Positions 1 to 12,562 of a stretch of DNA of 64,000 nt are shown in pieces. The DNA is taken from positions 3,560,770-3,624,769 of the forward strand of contig JARUPZ010000019.1 in NCBI GenBank assembly GCA_031213475.1. The letters are read 5' to 3'. The notes beneath the pieces are model-generated. The model worked only from the letters and a program-made list of their open reading frames with translations, did no database searches and was not told where the DNA came from. Source of the DNA: Nereocystis luetkeana. Taxonomy: Eukaryota; Sar; Phaeophyceae; Laminariales; Laminariaceae. How positions within the stretch are numbered: position 1 is the first letter of the stretch; the number at the start of each line of letters is the position of its first letter. The position numbers were made by a program, and so were the translations under genes.

Positions 1-642
1 AAAAAAGGATTGTGTTTTGACGCTGCGGTCTGCCCCCATTTTTTTTCGCGTTCCTCGAGAAAGCACACTCCTTTTGCTTGCCCGCGTTCGTGTGATGAAT
101 ACGTTTGATCATCGCGCTGATATCAAAGGCAGCGAGTGTTGCATGGCAGCAGCAGTAGCAGCAGCAGGTGCAGCAGCGAGTGCCTGTGTTTTCCACATCG
201 AGTGAGTGTGCCGCATGAAACTTTGTGGTGTGTTGCGTGCGCACATGCATGGGGGGGTGGTGCCATGCCAGGTGCAGCAGCTTCCGTCGCGTTTGGTGCA
301 CTGTTGGCGGCCTTTTTGTCGTCACGAAGAAGCACACCTCGTCTTGGCGTTGTTCACATTCATTCGCGTTTGAAACGTCGCCCGGAGTACTCCAACTCCC
401 ACCCACCACTGCTGCATCAAACGTTTTTTTCCCCCGGTTCTTTAGCCTGCGTCCCGCTTATCATTAATACTACGCATATACAGTTTGGCAGTTGTACACA
501 TTAATTCTATAATATTTACCTGATACGTATTGTATACCCTGAACTTCCGCTCGTGATGACTATGCTGACTACTCTATGAGGTACGTAGTATTGGAAGCTT
601 ATCCGTGCGTGATTATGCTCTTTGCTTGAGCTAGCTCAACAG
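1..642. other. Sequence left of the first recognised NTH1 exon
   Basis: Probably an NTH1 intron or upstream region. It holds a GCA repeat (142-180) and no exon I can match to the NTH1 N-terminus. Confidence 0.4.
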
Positions 643-744
643 GCACGCCATTGTTCCGTGCGATTGCAGGTGCTGATGTCTGCCATGCTTTCGAGTCAAA
701 CCAAGGACCCCGTCACCGCTGCCGCCGTAAACCGGATGAGAGAG
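643..744 (+). CDS. NTH1: NTH1 exon a (first visible)
   Basis: Encodes [16 protein letters not shown] and the following helix, ending RMRE just before donor GTGAGA. Acceptor is CAACAG before 643, or TTGCAG before 670; both are phase 0. Confidence 0.85.
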
Positions 745-3700
745 GTGAGACACACCTACATGCACACATCATCGGGACGTGTCAGATTGATCATCAGCTC
801 AACTCAGCTCCCTCATTTAGTGATAGATACTTCGGGACAGACAGATCAGGTAGATAGATAGATCCACCATTTCATGATCCAGGTGTTTCGGGGCATACAG
901 ATCAGGTTCCTGGTTCGTATGATCTGCACGACTTAGACAGAATTTTCCAGGTGGGGATCTATATTGGCACCGCTCTTGCGCACGTGCTTGCCTGGGAGGG
1001 AACTGCATGATACAGCTCTTGCAAACAAACCTCTCATAGCAGTAAATGTAGGCTGCCGATTTATGAACTATTGCTGCGTACGTGGTTTCTCGTTTTGGGA
1101 GAGGGCAGTTGGTTTCGACGCCCCCCCCCCCCCCCCCGCTTCTTCGTTTTGTGGCCTTTCTGTCCCGGACAGCCCCTATATAGCACTCTCTCTTTGGTGT
1201 TCCCCAAGAAGAGGTTTTGTACGGTTCATGTCGAGTGTTGTGTTTTTTGCCTTCGGTTTGGGTCACGGCGGAGGCCGCTCGCTGTGTCCAAGCCCGTTAG
1301 GTCTTCCCAAGTCAATCTTTTCGACGCCGTCATCCCATACGCAAGAAAATCCGCATCAACGAGCGGCTCTTTCGTTGCAGGATGCAGCTCATGCTTCATG
1401 CGACTCGCCGAACGCCTTGCGGCGATTCGCACTTTGTGCAAGCAATCGATGTCTGTCTGGTCGGTGAAAAAACTCGACGTGTGCTCCGTCCCGGCCTTGT
1501 AGGGATGCGAGGGTCTACGGTCGTACGACCACGGCCATGCATGGCATGAGAGTGCATCCCCCCCCCCCCCCCCCCCCCCGCCGCCTCCTCCGCCCGTAGT
1601 TTGTTCGCCTTCGTACACCCGACGCACCATATAGGGGCACCATGGGTACAGCAGTAGTGCCGGTCCCTCTATAGTGCCGGTATATGCCCCATAGTGCCGG
1701 TATCTGCCAGGCCAATACATCGTCATTATTGCGAGCACCGGCATTGCTCGGCACACTGCCTCACTGGTTGCTGTTATCCCATCTGTGCCAAGCAATTTCA
1801 CCGGCAATGTACCGGCCACCGGCATTATAGAGAGACGTCGACTGTTGCTGTGTATTGATAAATTCAGGAACGTCGCAGCAGGACGTTGTCGAAAACCGGG
1901 GCTAAATGGATCATTTCAGGGGCGTTGCAGCAAGTAGCACACGCACGCGTTGAAGGATGGTAGATCTCAAACTACTGTGAGTATAATATGTACCCGTACG
2001 TATACTCGAGTATAAACGTTGCCCGTAGTGGTGGTGGTGATGGTGTTGGTAGTGATGGTGGCGTGCTCTTTGTTTCCCCTGACCCTCCCCTTTCCCACGG
2101 GTGGGTAACAATGACTCGTTGAGAGGCCTGGCCGATTTTAACCTGTTTGTGACCTGCGTTGAGTATGCCCACATCTGTACACAGAGGTACACATCCTTGC
2201 ACCTCCCTCTCCCCGTGCTGTGTAGCGCCAAGGGTTAAACGCGATCTTGCGTCTATCGATGTAAGATGAACCCAGTAACTCCCACCTCCCCGCGTACCCG
2301 ATCGTGTCACGTAGTGTGTATATGGTAGGGCACCCACGAGGCAGTTACATAGTGCGCCCATTGCTGTCTCTGGAAGTGGCCACACAAAAAAATAAATCAA
2401 TTCATAGATGCTATCCATCTGCAATAAAACTCGCCTCAAAGGCGGTTCTTTATAGGATACAGCTCACGCATGACACCTCACTACGCTTCGCGCTAGGTAC
2501 AAGCAATGTCTGTCTGCCTGGTCGGTGAAAACCCGACGTGCTCCGTCCCGGCATTGTAGGGGTGCGAGAGTCCATGGTAATACGACTACGGCCATGCATG
2601 ATATCGAGTACACCCCCCCGTCATATGACTGCGGCCATGCATAAGATCGAGTACATCTCTCCGATCGAGTACACCCCCCCCCGCGTACCACTGCGCGTGC
2701 AGCCAGACCAGATAGATCATCAGATCGATCGCCAGATAGATATACTCGCTGATCTGTATGATCTACAGCAATAGCTCACGTTGCCGGCTGAGGAGCCGTA
2801 TAATCTACGCAGAGTGGGACATGCTTCCTGGGTTAGGTCTGTACTATGCATGCAGACCCTGCACAACCTCTCCAAACGGCGGGTGGGGATATATATGATT
2901 TACAGATGATCTATCCGATCTATCTGATCTCTCTGTCCGATGTGTTTAACCTCCCACGTTTCAGACAACCTGTATCCTCGTTTTGTGATCTACAGTTGTA
3001 GATCCTTCGGGTCAGATATATCCTTGATTGATCCGGTCTGATCAGTACGAACTACTGCGGACTGGTCATCACGTTTGCCAGGTGGGATATATTTTCACGG
3101 CTCTTGCGCTGACCTGCATGGTACGTCTCCTGCACATCATCTCATAAGTGGCAAAGACATCGTAGGATGCAGACGATCTGGTTTGATCTGTGAGAAACCT
3201 TTTTCCTTGGCGAACGCTTCCCAGGTATGTGCTCCCGTTCCGCTGGGAGCAGCCTCTCTCGCTGCCGCCGTGGACGAAGAGGCCCTAGTTGAGCTCCTCT
3301 ACCCTGTCAGCTTCGCCGGCACAAAGGCGAGTCGGGTCGGAAAAACACAACAGGAAAATCGGGGAATTAAAATGCTGACCGGCTCTCGCCGTTGCAGTTG
3401 AGAACACCTACGACGAATGATATGCTAACTGTATACTTATGATATAACTCGTGCTAAGTATGTAATTATGATATACCTGGTACCAAGTATGTTCTTAGGA
3501 AACGAGCGTTTGATCTTTAGAACTGCAGTCCCGTTTTGGGGACAAACCACTCAAACCCCAAGTAGTTTGTCCCCAAAACGGAAGTGCAGTCCTAAAAGGG
3601 ATAAGAAAGCTACGTACCAGTAGGCTGGAATTTCCAGGAAGAAGAAAGGTCGGGAATCGTTCGTCCACATTTTTTGTTGTCTCCGTTTTGGATGCCTATC

Positions 3701-6700
3701 TTGCCTTATCTTTCATAAGGCAACCAGAGCCACGCCAAAAACGACAGACGGTCTTCCAGGCAACTGAAAATAACACCGTTAGTCTGGAACTCCCAAAACC
3801 AGGGAATAGGGGATATAGGTATACTTACGTTTGAGTAGAACATACCCTTTCTCTCAAGCAAGAAGTCCAGGCTTACTCCAGCATTCCTGTTTCTTGCTGT
3901 TGATGTCGCAGGTTTTCTGTGCTGTACTTAATTTGATAGTATGTATGTATCCGACTTTGTCGGGGTCGCCTGGAGCATTGCCACCGACGAGTGTACGGAT
4001 GGACATCGAGTTGCGATACTGACGGGGAGCTGTCAGCCTTGCCAAAGGACGAGGTGACCACTTGCGGCCCGAGGGCCTAGAACTAGGTGCTCGTACGTAG
4101 CCAGGATCGATTTTTCGTGCTTGGCTTGTGACGTGTCCATCCGTGCATGCCGTATTCTGAGATCTGCGATACATACGTACGGCTCTTTTTTCCACGAGTA
4201 CGCGCTTTTTATACTAAATCGTAACATTGTTTTGGCTGCCCGTTTCCCGTGTCGTGGAAGCGTTCGTGTTCGTCCATAGTTTTCCACAATAACGTACTCG
4301 TGCTCCGTATCGTATCATGTATCATTTCGTGGGAGCGTGAGAACTGTGTTTAGCGGTTCTATTTAATTTCAGAGCGGGTCCCTCCGTATGGCTGGTTGGT
4401 GCTACGTACCGCAGTACGTACCCGCGGTGTAAGTCCTGCTTCACGGCCTCCGTGACTTGATGGTTCGTGGTTCGTTCGACGCGACCTCCGCCCGCCCCCC
4501 CTGCCCTCGCACCCGCCACCTCCTCCTCCTCCTCCCTCCTCCTCCTCCTCCTCCTCCTCCCTCCTCCTCCTCCTCATCCTCCCGCCTCCTCCTCCTCTTC
4601 CTCCTCCTCCGCAGGCAAAGCACATCATGATGGTATGCGAACGGCTGGCCAAACCGGAGGACGGCCGAGAGGCCGGAGCGATCCCGAGCTCCGTCGAAGG
4701 TGACGGCTTAAGAGCTTCAAGCGCAACAAACGGCATCTCTTAGGCCTCGAGGCTGTGGTTTCAGTCCAGTCCAGTCCAGCCCACCGCAACAGAAACATGC
4801 AGCAACCAACCCATCCCGTGTGGTATCATGTATGCTAGCGACCGGCCTTCTGTACTTGGTCAGCGCTCCGTGTTGGCTCGTTCGAGCGTCGCCCTCGCTC
4901 AAAAATGGTGGCAATCGGTATTCGCGGGCGTCCTACGGTTGAGCGAACCGCCTTGTTTTGTGAAGCCGTGCACAATGTACAATTAACTTCCCAAGGCGCT
5001 CAACGAGACCGGGTCTGTCGGTACCTCCGGTTGGTCGGTACCTAAGGAATAATGCCACCGTAGAGGGATGTTGTTTTTTGAGATTCCTCACATTCGGAGC
5101 AATGTACACCTCCACCCTGTAACGGGTTTTATTGAGAGAAAAAGTACCATGGACAAACAAACACCACGGTTGCATGGCTCTTGATTTTTTTCTTTTTTGT
5201 ATTTGCCGCCGTTTTTTACACTGCCGCGATTGAAGGCTTGATGGACCTCCCAGGGGTGGGACCGAAAATGACGTATCTCGTTATGGACGTTGCCTGGGGC
5301 CGGGTCGAGGGCATCTGCGTCGATACCCACGTACACAGGTATTCTTGCTTGCATAAGGGGAGGGGAGGGGGAGACACCGGAGGGGTGGGGGTGGGGTGGG
5401 GGCTGAGAGCGACCGGGCGGGGGGTGGAGGAGGGGTGGGCGGGGTATCGTCGCAACGGGCAGGCCAACGTTTTACAAAGCTCTGAGAGGGAAGCCTAAAT
5501 CGTTCTACAGTTAAAGCGCTCGCTCTACACGTTTCATCACCAAGTTCACAGCAGTTGCCGTGCGGGTATGGGGTGGGTGGGTGTGAGCTGCGCCATTGTG
5601 TGCTGTGTTGGAGGCGTAAATGACTGTGTATCACTTCGCGTGGGTCTGTCAGCTCCCTGTCAGAGCGCTGCGACGGCGCATTTTGCTTTGTTTCAGTGCA
5701 CGTGGCGTGGCTGTTCGCGTTTTTTTGTCCCTGTTTTCGGAACGCCGCCCAGGTAGCTGCGCGCCTCCGCCCCCGCTGTCATCCGTATGCAAGAAAGTCC
5801 GCCTCACAAGTGGTTCCCAGCAGGATACAGCTCACCCGTCATGCGGCTCGCCGAACATCGCAGGGCGCTTCGCGCTTTAGCTGCAAGCAAGGTCTGCCTG
5901 CTTGTTGAAAGCCAGGCATGCTCCGTTCCGGCATTGTAGGGATGCGAGGGTCTACAATCATACGACTACGGCCGTGCATGGCAATGAGTACACCCGCCCC
6001 CCACCCTCAACAACACTTCTTATACACCTCTACGGACGCTGTGGTTGATTTGGGCTCTTGACTGATTTTGAAGCCTGTGAAATCGTCGATCGGTGCTTCT
6101 TGCGCAGGATAAGCAACCGGCTCGGCTGGGTAGACACTTGGAACAAGACTAAACCTAAGGCGCAGAACCCAGAGAAAACGAGGAAGCACCTGCAGGCGTG
6201 GATGCCTCGCGAGCACTGGTGAGCCGTTGCGTTACTCGTAGAGCTTTTTAGTGTCATACGCGTTTTTTCCCGAAGATATGGAGAAAGGAGGACGACAAGG
6301 CCGACGTACATTAGAATGTAGAGGGCCGACAGACAGTCTCGATTTTTTTCACTGCCTTTGGTGACGGCTTGGGAGTTACATCACTAACGAAAGAAAAGCG
6401 CCTGTGTTGTTGTCTGAGATGTTGTTGTCGCATTGAAGGTATGAAGCTTGTCCGGTGGCGACATTTTCACCCTTTCGCAGCAAATACGTTTTTTCTACGG
6501 ACTTTCAGCAGCTCAGATACATCAAGTCATGCACAACTCCCTTTTGCGCGTAATAGGCCGACGCGGTGGTCTTCGCTGGCGATTGGGGGTAATATCCGCG
6601 CGTATATCTTCCCTACTCTGTTTTGTCGACACGCGAGGTCAATAGGCCCTACCAACTACCTCACGGTGCATATTTGTCAGATGCTCCCACCCTCTCCTAC

Positions 6701-6943
6701 CTCCCTCCCTCCCTCCCTCTCCCCCCCCCCCAACTCGCCCACGGTCCTTTTTTTTGTTAAACGCCCCCACCCCCCTTCCTTCCTTCCCTCCGCCGCGATC
6801 CCTCCGTTGTGCGAAGGTCGGAGGTCAACGGACTGTTGGTGGGCTTTGGGCAGCAAGTCTGCCGCGCGAGAGGGCCGTCGTGCTCCGTGTGCGGAATCAG
6901 CGACCTTTGCCCTTCGGCAGAACGGAACGGTGACCTTTCGTAA
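643..6943 (+). CDS. NTH1: Endonuclease III-like DNA glycosylase/AP lyase (six 3' exons, 5' partial)
   Basis: Spliced gene for a bifunctional base-excision-repair enzyme that removes oxidised pyrimidines and nicks the abasic site; family members act in nucleus and organelles. Exons: 643-744, 3225-3326, 4615-4699, 5236-5338, 6108-6218 and 6817-6943, with stop TAA at 6941-6943. Junction phases 0,0,1,2,2 all close. In order the sequence shows [15 protein letters not shown] (family helix), LLYPVSF, the helix-hairpin-helix LPGVGPKM with the expected Schiff-base Lys, VDTHVHR with the catalytic Asp, [12 protein letters not shown], and an iron-sulfur loop C-x6-C-x2-C-x5-C, complete. The extreme N-terminus and start codon lie before the window or in an unrecognised small exon. 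The intron after exon 2 appears to use a GC donor. Family assignment is very secure; the exon 1 start is less certain (643 or 670). Confidence 0.93.
780..960. repeat. GATC-rich dispersed repeat
   Basis: Many AGATCAG/GATAGATC words in NTH1 intron 1. Confidence 0.6.
1327..1580 (+). repeat. Poly(C)-ended element, truncated copy
   Basis: Shares the GATGCAGCTCATGC, GGTCGGTGAAA and GATGCGAGGGTCTA blocks and ends in an 18-C run; in NTH1 intron 1. Confidence 0.75.
2327..2685 (+). repeat. Poly(C)-ended element, truncated copy
   Basis: Starts in the GGCAGTTACATAGT block and ends GAGTACACCCCCCCC, with a small duplicated end. Confidence 0.78.
2700..3180. repeat. GATC-rich dispersed repeat
   Basis: AGATAGATCATCAGATCG words and the CCTGGGTTAGGTCTGTACTA block shared with the 52.7 and 60.2 kb copies. 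Confidence 0.65.
3225..3326 (+). CDS. NTH1: NTH1 exon b
   Basis: 34 codons after acceptor CCCAG, containing [18 protein letters not shown]. Alignment with the family places the end at ACAAAG, followed by GCGAGT, a GC-type donor. The alternative GT donor nine bases later would insert three residues. Confidence 0.8.
3517..3598. repeat. GCAGTCC hairpin element
   Basis: Imperfect palindrome of about 80 bp: CTGCAGTCCCGTTTTGGGGA and its complement around CCACTCAAACCCCAAGTAG. Confidence 0.8.
4519..4610. repeat. (CTC)n tract acting as polypyrimidine tract
   Basis: About 90 bp of CTC/CCT repeats directly before the acceptor GCAG of NTH1 exon c. Confidence 0.85.
4615..4699 (+). CDS. NTH1: NTH1 exon c
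   Basis: Follows a long CTC-rich polypyrimidine tract ending GCAG. Encodes [11 protein letters not shown] and AIPSSVE, matching the helix before the helix-hairpin-helix. Ends in phase 1 at donor GTGACG. Confidence 0.88.
5236..5338 (+). CDS. NTH1: NTH1 exon d (helix-hairpin-helix and catalytic residues)
   Basis: Encodes [11 protein letters not shown], then [16 protein letters not shown]. The Lys after GVGP and the Asp of VDTH are the family's catalytic residues. Phase 1 in, phase 2 out (ACACAG before GTATTC). Confidence 0.95.
5777..6003 (+). repeat. Poly(C)-ended element, truncated copy
   Basis: TGTCATCCGTATGCAAG through GAGTACACCCGCCCCCC, in the NTH1 intron before exon e. Confidence 0.78.
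6108..6218 (+). CDS. NTH1: NTH1 exon e
   Basis: Starts after TTGCGCAG and encodes [15 protein letters not shown] and the [10 protein letters not shown] helix. The first base completes the Arg of the preceding exon; the exon ends in phase 2 within a Trp codon before GTGAGC. Confidence 0.92.
6817..6943 (+). CDS. NTH1: NTH1 terminal exon (iron-sulfur cluster loop)
   Basis: Encodes [14 protein letters not shown] followed by a four-cysteine loop with spacing 6-2-5, the endonuclease III 4Fe-4S loop. It ends with the short tail [10 protein letters not shown] and TAA, with none of the basic extension seen in some homologues. Confidence 0.94.
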
Positions 6944-6954
6944 CCTTTCACGTG

Positions 6955-7285
6955 TCGGACAGTTAGATCATCTACAGATAGACCATCTACAGACGGATCA
7001 TGCAGATAATCTAGATCGTCTGCAGATAGATAATCTGGATCATGTAGATCATCTACAGATAGGTCGTCTACAGATGGATTATCTAGATTTACCTAGATCC
7101 TAGCCTGCCGTTATGAGATGTTGTGCACTATGCACTAAATAGTGCACAACATCTGAAAAGTGCAGATCCAACAACCCACAGAAAACATGCGTTACATCGT
7201 GTGGGGCATACGGCTCCCACCCGGCATCATACGTACGTACTGGTTGGGGGCATATCTGACCCTGAAATATCTACCAGGCAGATCA
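6955..7285. repeat. GATC-rich dispersed repeat
   Basis: AGATCATCTACAGATAG units, then CTGCCGTTATGAG; immediately follows the NTH1 stop. Confidence 0.7.
7117..7153. repeat. Perfect 15-bp stem hairpin
   Basis: GATGTTGTGCACTAT, seven-base loop, exact complement. It lies about 170 bp after the NTH1 stop, inside a GATC-rich repeat. Confidence 0.8.
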
Positions 7286-7539
7286 TGAAGTGGTGATCGG
7301 TGGTCCTGTCGGATGTGTGCCACCTTCTGTGCCAGTGCTTTGTAATACTGTACCACTGCCAGTGCTTTGTAATACTGTACCAGGTATTTTTCGAGCGTGT
7401 TTGGTGGTAGAAGAAAAACTGTTTTTCGTTCTGCCTGTCGTTGCGTGTCGGGGCGTGCTGACAGAGAGTGACGTTGATGGGGGACGAGGAAGGGTTCTAA
7501 GGGTTTGCATAGTAGGTTACTATATATATGTATACTCTT

Positions 7540-7940
7540 GGGTGCATACCTGGGTACCGAACCTGTTTTTTTTTTGTCATACTCGCTACTCGGGTAGATA
7601 ACCGTGTGCCTCCGAGTATATAATGTGGGGTACCCGGGTACCAAACCTAGCTTTTTTAGCCATAGTCGGGTAGGTACCCGAGTAAACCCAGAGTATACGT
7701 AGAGTACCCGGGTACCGAAGCTGATTATATCGGTCATACTCGGGTAGGTACCCGGGTATCTCCGAGTATGTATCATGGGGTACCCGGGTACCAAAATACC
7801 TCCGAGTATATATTCTGGGATACCCGGGTACCCAAACATCTCCAGAGTATACTCTCAGGTGTGTGCCCGGGTGCCGAACCTGATTGTTTTGGGATGTACT
7901 CGGGTAGGTGCCCAGGACCTCCAGAGTATATATTTTAGTA
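7540..7940. repeat. Diverged minisatellite, CTCGGGTAGGTACCCGGGTA
   Basis: Six to seven units of about 55-60 bp alternating GGTACCCGGGTACC and ATACTCGGGTAGGT, each rich in nested palindromes. Confidence 0.75.
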
Positions 7941-8159
7941 CCCTTGCCAAGCACACCCTTGGGGGGTTTCACGGGCTGCCGAGAGGGATACAATACGTAG
8001 TGGAGTAGGCGTGTAGTGGAAGGGGAGCGTCGACTTGCTTAAACTATGTACCGGACAACACAGGTGATAAGACAACACACCCCCTGTAGGGTAATCTTCC
8101 GAGCCGGTTATCTCCGAAACATGCCCTAAGGGCCTACATAGGGCAGGCACACAACGGAA

Positions 8160-8260
8160 ATGGTGGCTTTTGGAATCTTCTCGTCGAGATATTTCCCATA
8201 GATGCATCGTCGCTCGGAGGTCGCACCCTCCCCGTTATCGAGAAAAACGCCTTCGAAATA
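8160..8260 (-). repeat. Dispersed repeat with TTTCTCGACAA block, inverted
   Basis: TCTTCTCGTCGAGATATTTC, CGTCGCTCGGAGG and CGTTATCGAGAAAAACG. Confidence 0.55.
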
Positions 8261-8990
8261 AGTCCAGGGTGTGTGTGTGTTGACCTATCACCGGTGTGAT
8301 ACGGGAGGGTACGTTATGTTGCTGTGTCACACGGTAGGCGGGTGATGTGTGTGTACGCGGAAGTCAGCGGAATTTAGCGACCACCGTGTTGGTTTTTATT
8401 CCCGTCGTTCTTGGCGTCAAAACTCGTAGCGTATAGGCAGACGGGCGGGCAGGAAGGACTCTACGAACCTTGCAACTTTTGTACTACTGTACGAGATGCG
8501 TCCATTGTTGGAAGTGTAGAGGCCGCGGTCTCCTGTCTGTTTTAGTAGTAAATGGGGGGGGGGTTTGCATGAAAGAGACTCTTGCCTGCATGCTCGCACA
8601 ATGGCGGGGTTACCAGAAACCGATTTCTGCCGGACGAAGCTCGTCCTTTAGGGGGTTGAGCCGTTGCACCGTCGCAGACCTGCAGCGGTGATGGAAGCTT
8701 CCTTGATGACCTCTACATACATACCATTGCACCAGCAAATATTATTAGGGGGTTGTAGAATTTTAGTTTTTGGTTGTTTTTACACGACACATAACACGAT
8801 ACGCTCACAACACTGTTTCAAGCTGTTCGTCAACGTTGTTGGCAAGCGGGTGTGACCCGCCCTATGAATGAAGCCTGTTTTTTTTTGTTTTTTTTTATGC
8901 ATCCGCACAACACGTAGAATAGGTGACCGGAATTGAGCTGGAGCTTTTGCAAGGCTCTCGATCGACCCGACCACGCTCGCCCCTCGAACG

Positions 8991-9033
8991 TATATATATA
9001 TAATATATATATATATATTATATATATACCAGG

Positions 9034-9080
<47 letters not shown>
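8991..9080. repeat. TA microsatellite with internal TACCAGGTA
   Basis: About 90 bp of (TA)n interrupted by TACCAGGTA at 9028. Confidence 0.9.
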
Positions 9081-9081
<1 letters not shown>

Positions 9082-9432
9082 TCAGTGTTTTATTTTGTTG
9101 TTGTTGCAATGCGGCAGTCGTGGCACCCGCCGCTCTGTCGACAGCACCTTAGGGAGGAGGCGTGTTACAATAGTGCCAACAGACATGTCGTAGGTGGTCG
9201 GGTTCTCCCCCCACCCCCCCCCTGACTGTGACATGGAGGGGTTCGATACACTAGTCGATAGCAGCGAGAAAACGATCACTATCCTAGGAGATATAGATGG
9301 TGGCCACAGGCGGCGAAACACGACGGGGATAAGATTAGCAAAAAGTTCCTATGTAATTTCTATGTAATATAAGGAAACGACGTAATGAGCGCCCAATTGT
9401 TGGAGGTGTCTCTATTAGGAGCAGGGACGGTG

Positions 9433-9515
9433 CTCCGTCTCGAAAGGGACGCGTGGCCAATGGTCAAATGACTAAGGCAAGCAACAAAGGAGTACGCCCC
9501 CCCCCCCACCCCCCG
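9433..9515 (+). repeat. Second C-run-ended family, copy 1
   Basis: CTCCGTCTCGAAAGGGACGC, GTGGCCAATGGTCAAATGAC, ending GAGTACGCCCCCCCCC. Confidence 0.7.
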
Positions 9516-9987
9516 CCCCCGACTGCAAAACGTGGGCGTAGAAGAATCCTTGTAGAGACATTGAACAATGCAGCACGCCACAAGTAGGCGTAACAAGCTG
9601 AGAGACTGTCGACACCTTGTGAGATTTTTTCTGTTCTTCAATGTCTCCGCAAGGACTTTCATAAACGCCTACGTTGTGCAGGAGGGGGGGGGGGGGGGGG
9701 GTGGGGGGTCCCGGCCACCTGTTGTTGTAGGCATAAAACGCGACGTCGACGTCGCTGCCGTGTGTACGCTGCATGTGATGTCATGCTGCGCTTCCACATC
9801 TGTCTTCAAATCGCTGCGTTCTGTTATTCTCCCTAGACAACAGTACTTTTTATAGATTGCCTAGAGTGCTCCGTGGAGGGGTTGAGAAAGGGCTTACGGT
9901 TGAGTGCGTGCAGCATCGATAAATAAGTAGTAGGTAGTAGGGCGACGACCCGGGTGCAGTACCTGAAGCCCAGATGGTGTAGCTTAA

Positions 9988-10210
9988 CGAGCTCATGCCA
10001 TGCATGGCCGTGGTCATACGACCATGGCCCCTCGCATCCCTTCAATGCCGGGACGGAGCACGTCGGGTTTTCACCGACCAGGCTGGGGGGGGGGGGGGGC
10101 GGCGGCGTTTACCCATTTCATGCATGGTCTTAGTTGCATGCCCTCGCGGTATTTCGGGGGAAATGGTGCACTCGGTATCATGCATGGCCTTAGTCGTATG
10201 GCCATGTGTG
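9988..10210 (-). repeat. Poly(C)-ended element, fragmentary copies
   Basis: The GGACGGAGCACGTCGGG block and repeated CATGCATGG end fragments around a 13-G run. Confidence 0.65.
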
Positions 10211-10399
10211 GGGGCGGAAATATGGGCAGGATATATCCGATTGGTACCAGCGTGTAGATACGCCGGAAAAACCGGGTAAAACTCCAGGTAAATACGAGTA
10301 AGGTAAGACATTTTGGCGCTATACTGAAGCTACCCGGCTGCCCGGATGTAGTGTCTCGATGCCAAATTATGCAATGTTACGATGGGTAGGTATTGGGGG

Positions 10400-10660
10400 A
10401 GGGGGGGGGTGTACTCGATAGGAGATATGTACTCGATCTCATGCATGGCCGTATTCGAATGACCATAGATATTGGGGGAGGGGGGGGGGGGGGGTAATCA
10501 TGTCATGCATAGCCGGCCGTAGTCGTATGACCGTATATAGACCCTCGCATCCCTACAGTACCGGGACGGAGCACGTCGGGTTTTCACCGACCTGGTCCTT
10601 TGTACCAAGCGCGAAGCGCCGTGAGGTGTTGGGCGAGTCGCATGAAGGGTGTACGTGTAC
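10400..10660 (-). repeat. Poly(C)-ended element, truncated copies
   Basis: A short end (10400-10465), then a G-run at 10477 and about 170 bp of the element. Confidence 0.7.
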
Positions 10661-11069
10661 GGGGAACGCACGCATGCGTGCTTGGCTCCTCGTGGTACGG
10701 CCCAGCATAGACCCGAGAACGCCTGTGACCGTGCAAAAGTCGCGGTTCCCTATATGTCTCGGCAGTGACTCAGTAAAAATAACATCACAACAACGCAAGC
10801 TTTGTGCTGGAGAGCACCACGGGTAATTATGCTTCGAGGCGGCCCGATTCTGTTTCCCATGTCTGTTTTTGTCCTGTCACTTTATTTTGCAGAATCATTT
10901 TCGTTGCGCGTTAAATAAAATGCATGCGAAATAGCGCGTATATGATACCGCGCCTTATATATATAATATATATATATGTTCACACAGTTCTACGTATACC
11001 ATCTTGGGCAGGACAAAAAATTGAATGACCGATCGAAGTCTGAAGTTCAGTATGAAAAGGGCATATTGG

Positions 11070-11605
11070 GGGAGGGGGGGGGGGTGTACTCGACAGGAGA
11101 TATGTACGAGTACTCGATCTCATGCATGGCCGTAGTCGTATGACCATAGACCCTCGCATCCCTACCATGCCGGGACGGAGCATGTCGGGTTTTCACCGAC
11201 CAGGCAGACATTGCTTGCACCAAGCGCGGAGCGCCGTGAGGTGTCTGGCGAGTTGCATAAAGAGTGAGCTGCATCCTACTAATAATCGCTTGTGAGGCGG
11301 GCTTGCATATGGATGACAGCTTCAATGAGTTTATTTAATTTCCGGTGCAGGCACTTCCAGAGACAGCAATAATGGGAGTACTATGTAACTACCTCTTGGG
11401 TACCTTACCATACACCGTACGTGATACGATCAATTCCCTTGTGCGGAGTAAAGGTTGTTCACTTTGCACAAACGCTCTAACTCGACAACCAGCTGTAACC
11501 GACCGCCAAAAAGAAAAAGAAAAAAAGCGGTACCCTGGTTGTCTAGCTCAAGTAGTGCATGTTTTACAGTGTCGTTGCCAACCGACGCTAACCCAACCTA
11601 TATAT
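11070..11605 (-). repeat. Poly(C)-ended element, near-full copy
   Basis: Inverted orientation: G-run, GTGTACTCG, the shared CCGGGACGGAGCA block, and CCAACCGACGCTAACCCAAC at the far end. Confidence 0.85.
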
Positions 11606-12562
11606 AATAGGGGGGGGGGGAGGGGAGGGACGACACCCGTGACCCCGGCTTGTTTTTGCCCAGAAGCTTGCTGAGGGTAGAGATCTCTTATTAGGAGTTA
11701 CGAGTTGATGAGCTGACGAGTAAATTCGATGACTCAACAACAAAAAAAGAGAGAGGGGGTGCTCATACGCAATTATATACCTGGTACGTTTTGTCAGGTT
11801 CCTATGATTAAACATGCATATGACATGAGGGACTTATATATGCATTTGCCCGAAATATAACGCCCGGGAAGAAGCGTGTACGTACGTTCGCGCAACCGTC
11901 CCATGGGCTACTGTAGCTTTCAAGAGGATAAAGTGGGAAATATGTTGGTGGTAGAATGGAGACTACTACTACTGCGGTGTTAGAGAGCATTCGGTCCAGG
12001 TCGGACTGGAACATGTAAGATAGGCACGATACATCATCGGAGGGCAAACTTAATATCAAAACGAATGTGAAAAAACAACAACGAAAAAATCGGCGTCCAA
12101 AATATATCGGATATTTACTGTAGTGTATTTCCCTTGCCAGGTTTGCATATATTTGGGCAGGTACGCGTTGTTACTCACGTGTGTTGAGACTAGACACAGA
12201 AGAAGAGCAGCTTTATTCCTTTTAGAGCTCGATGGAAGACAAAAGGGCTTGTCGTTGCCTCTTGTTGGCAAACCTCTGGTCTCCCATCAAAGATACGCCT
12301 CCCAAGTACTACAATACCTGAACCCCGGTAACTATTGATTCCGGCCTTTCCCTGTCATTCTAAGCAGCACCATAACAATAGTTCCTTGGTTGACGAGGCC
12401 CCTCGTCAGTGATGGGTATAAGTTGTCGGGAGGCCCCATGGCCGGGACGGTGGGACATCATGCAGACATCCGATGGCATGCATGTATGTGCATGCTGAGC
12501 GTATGTATGAGTAAAATGCAGGTAATGGCTCGAAAGTTAATCGTATTATTAATAGTAGTGTA

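Noticed and set aside
8780..9109. Ile/Tyr-repeat frame
   Set aside because: Translation of a TA microsatellite.
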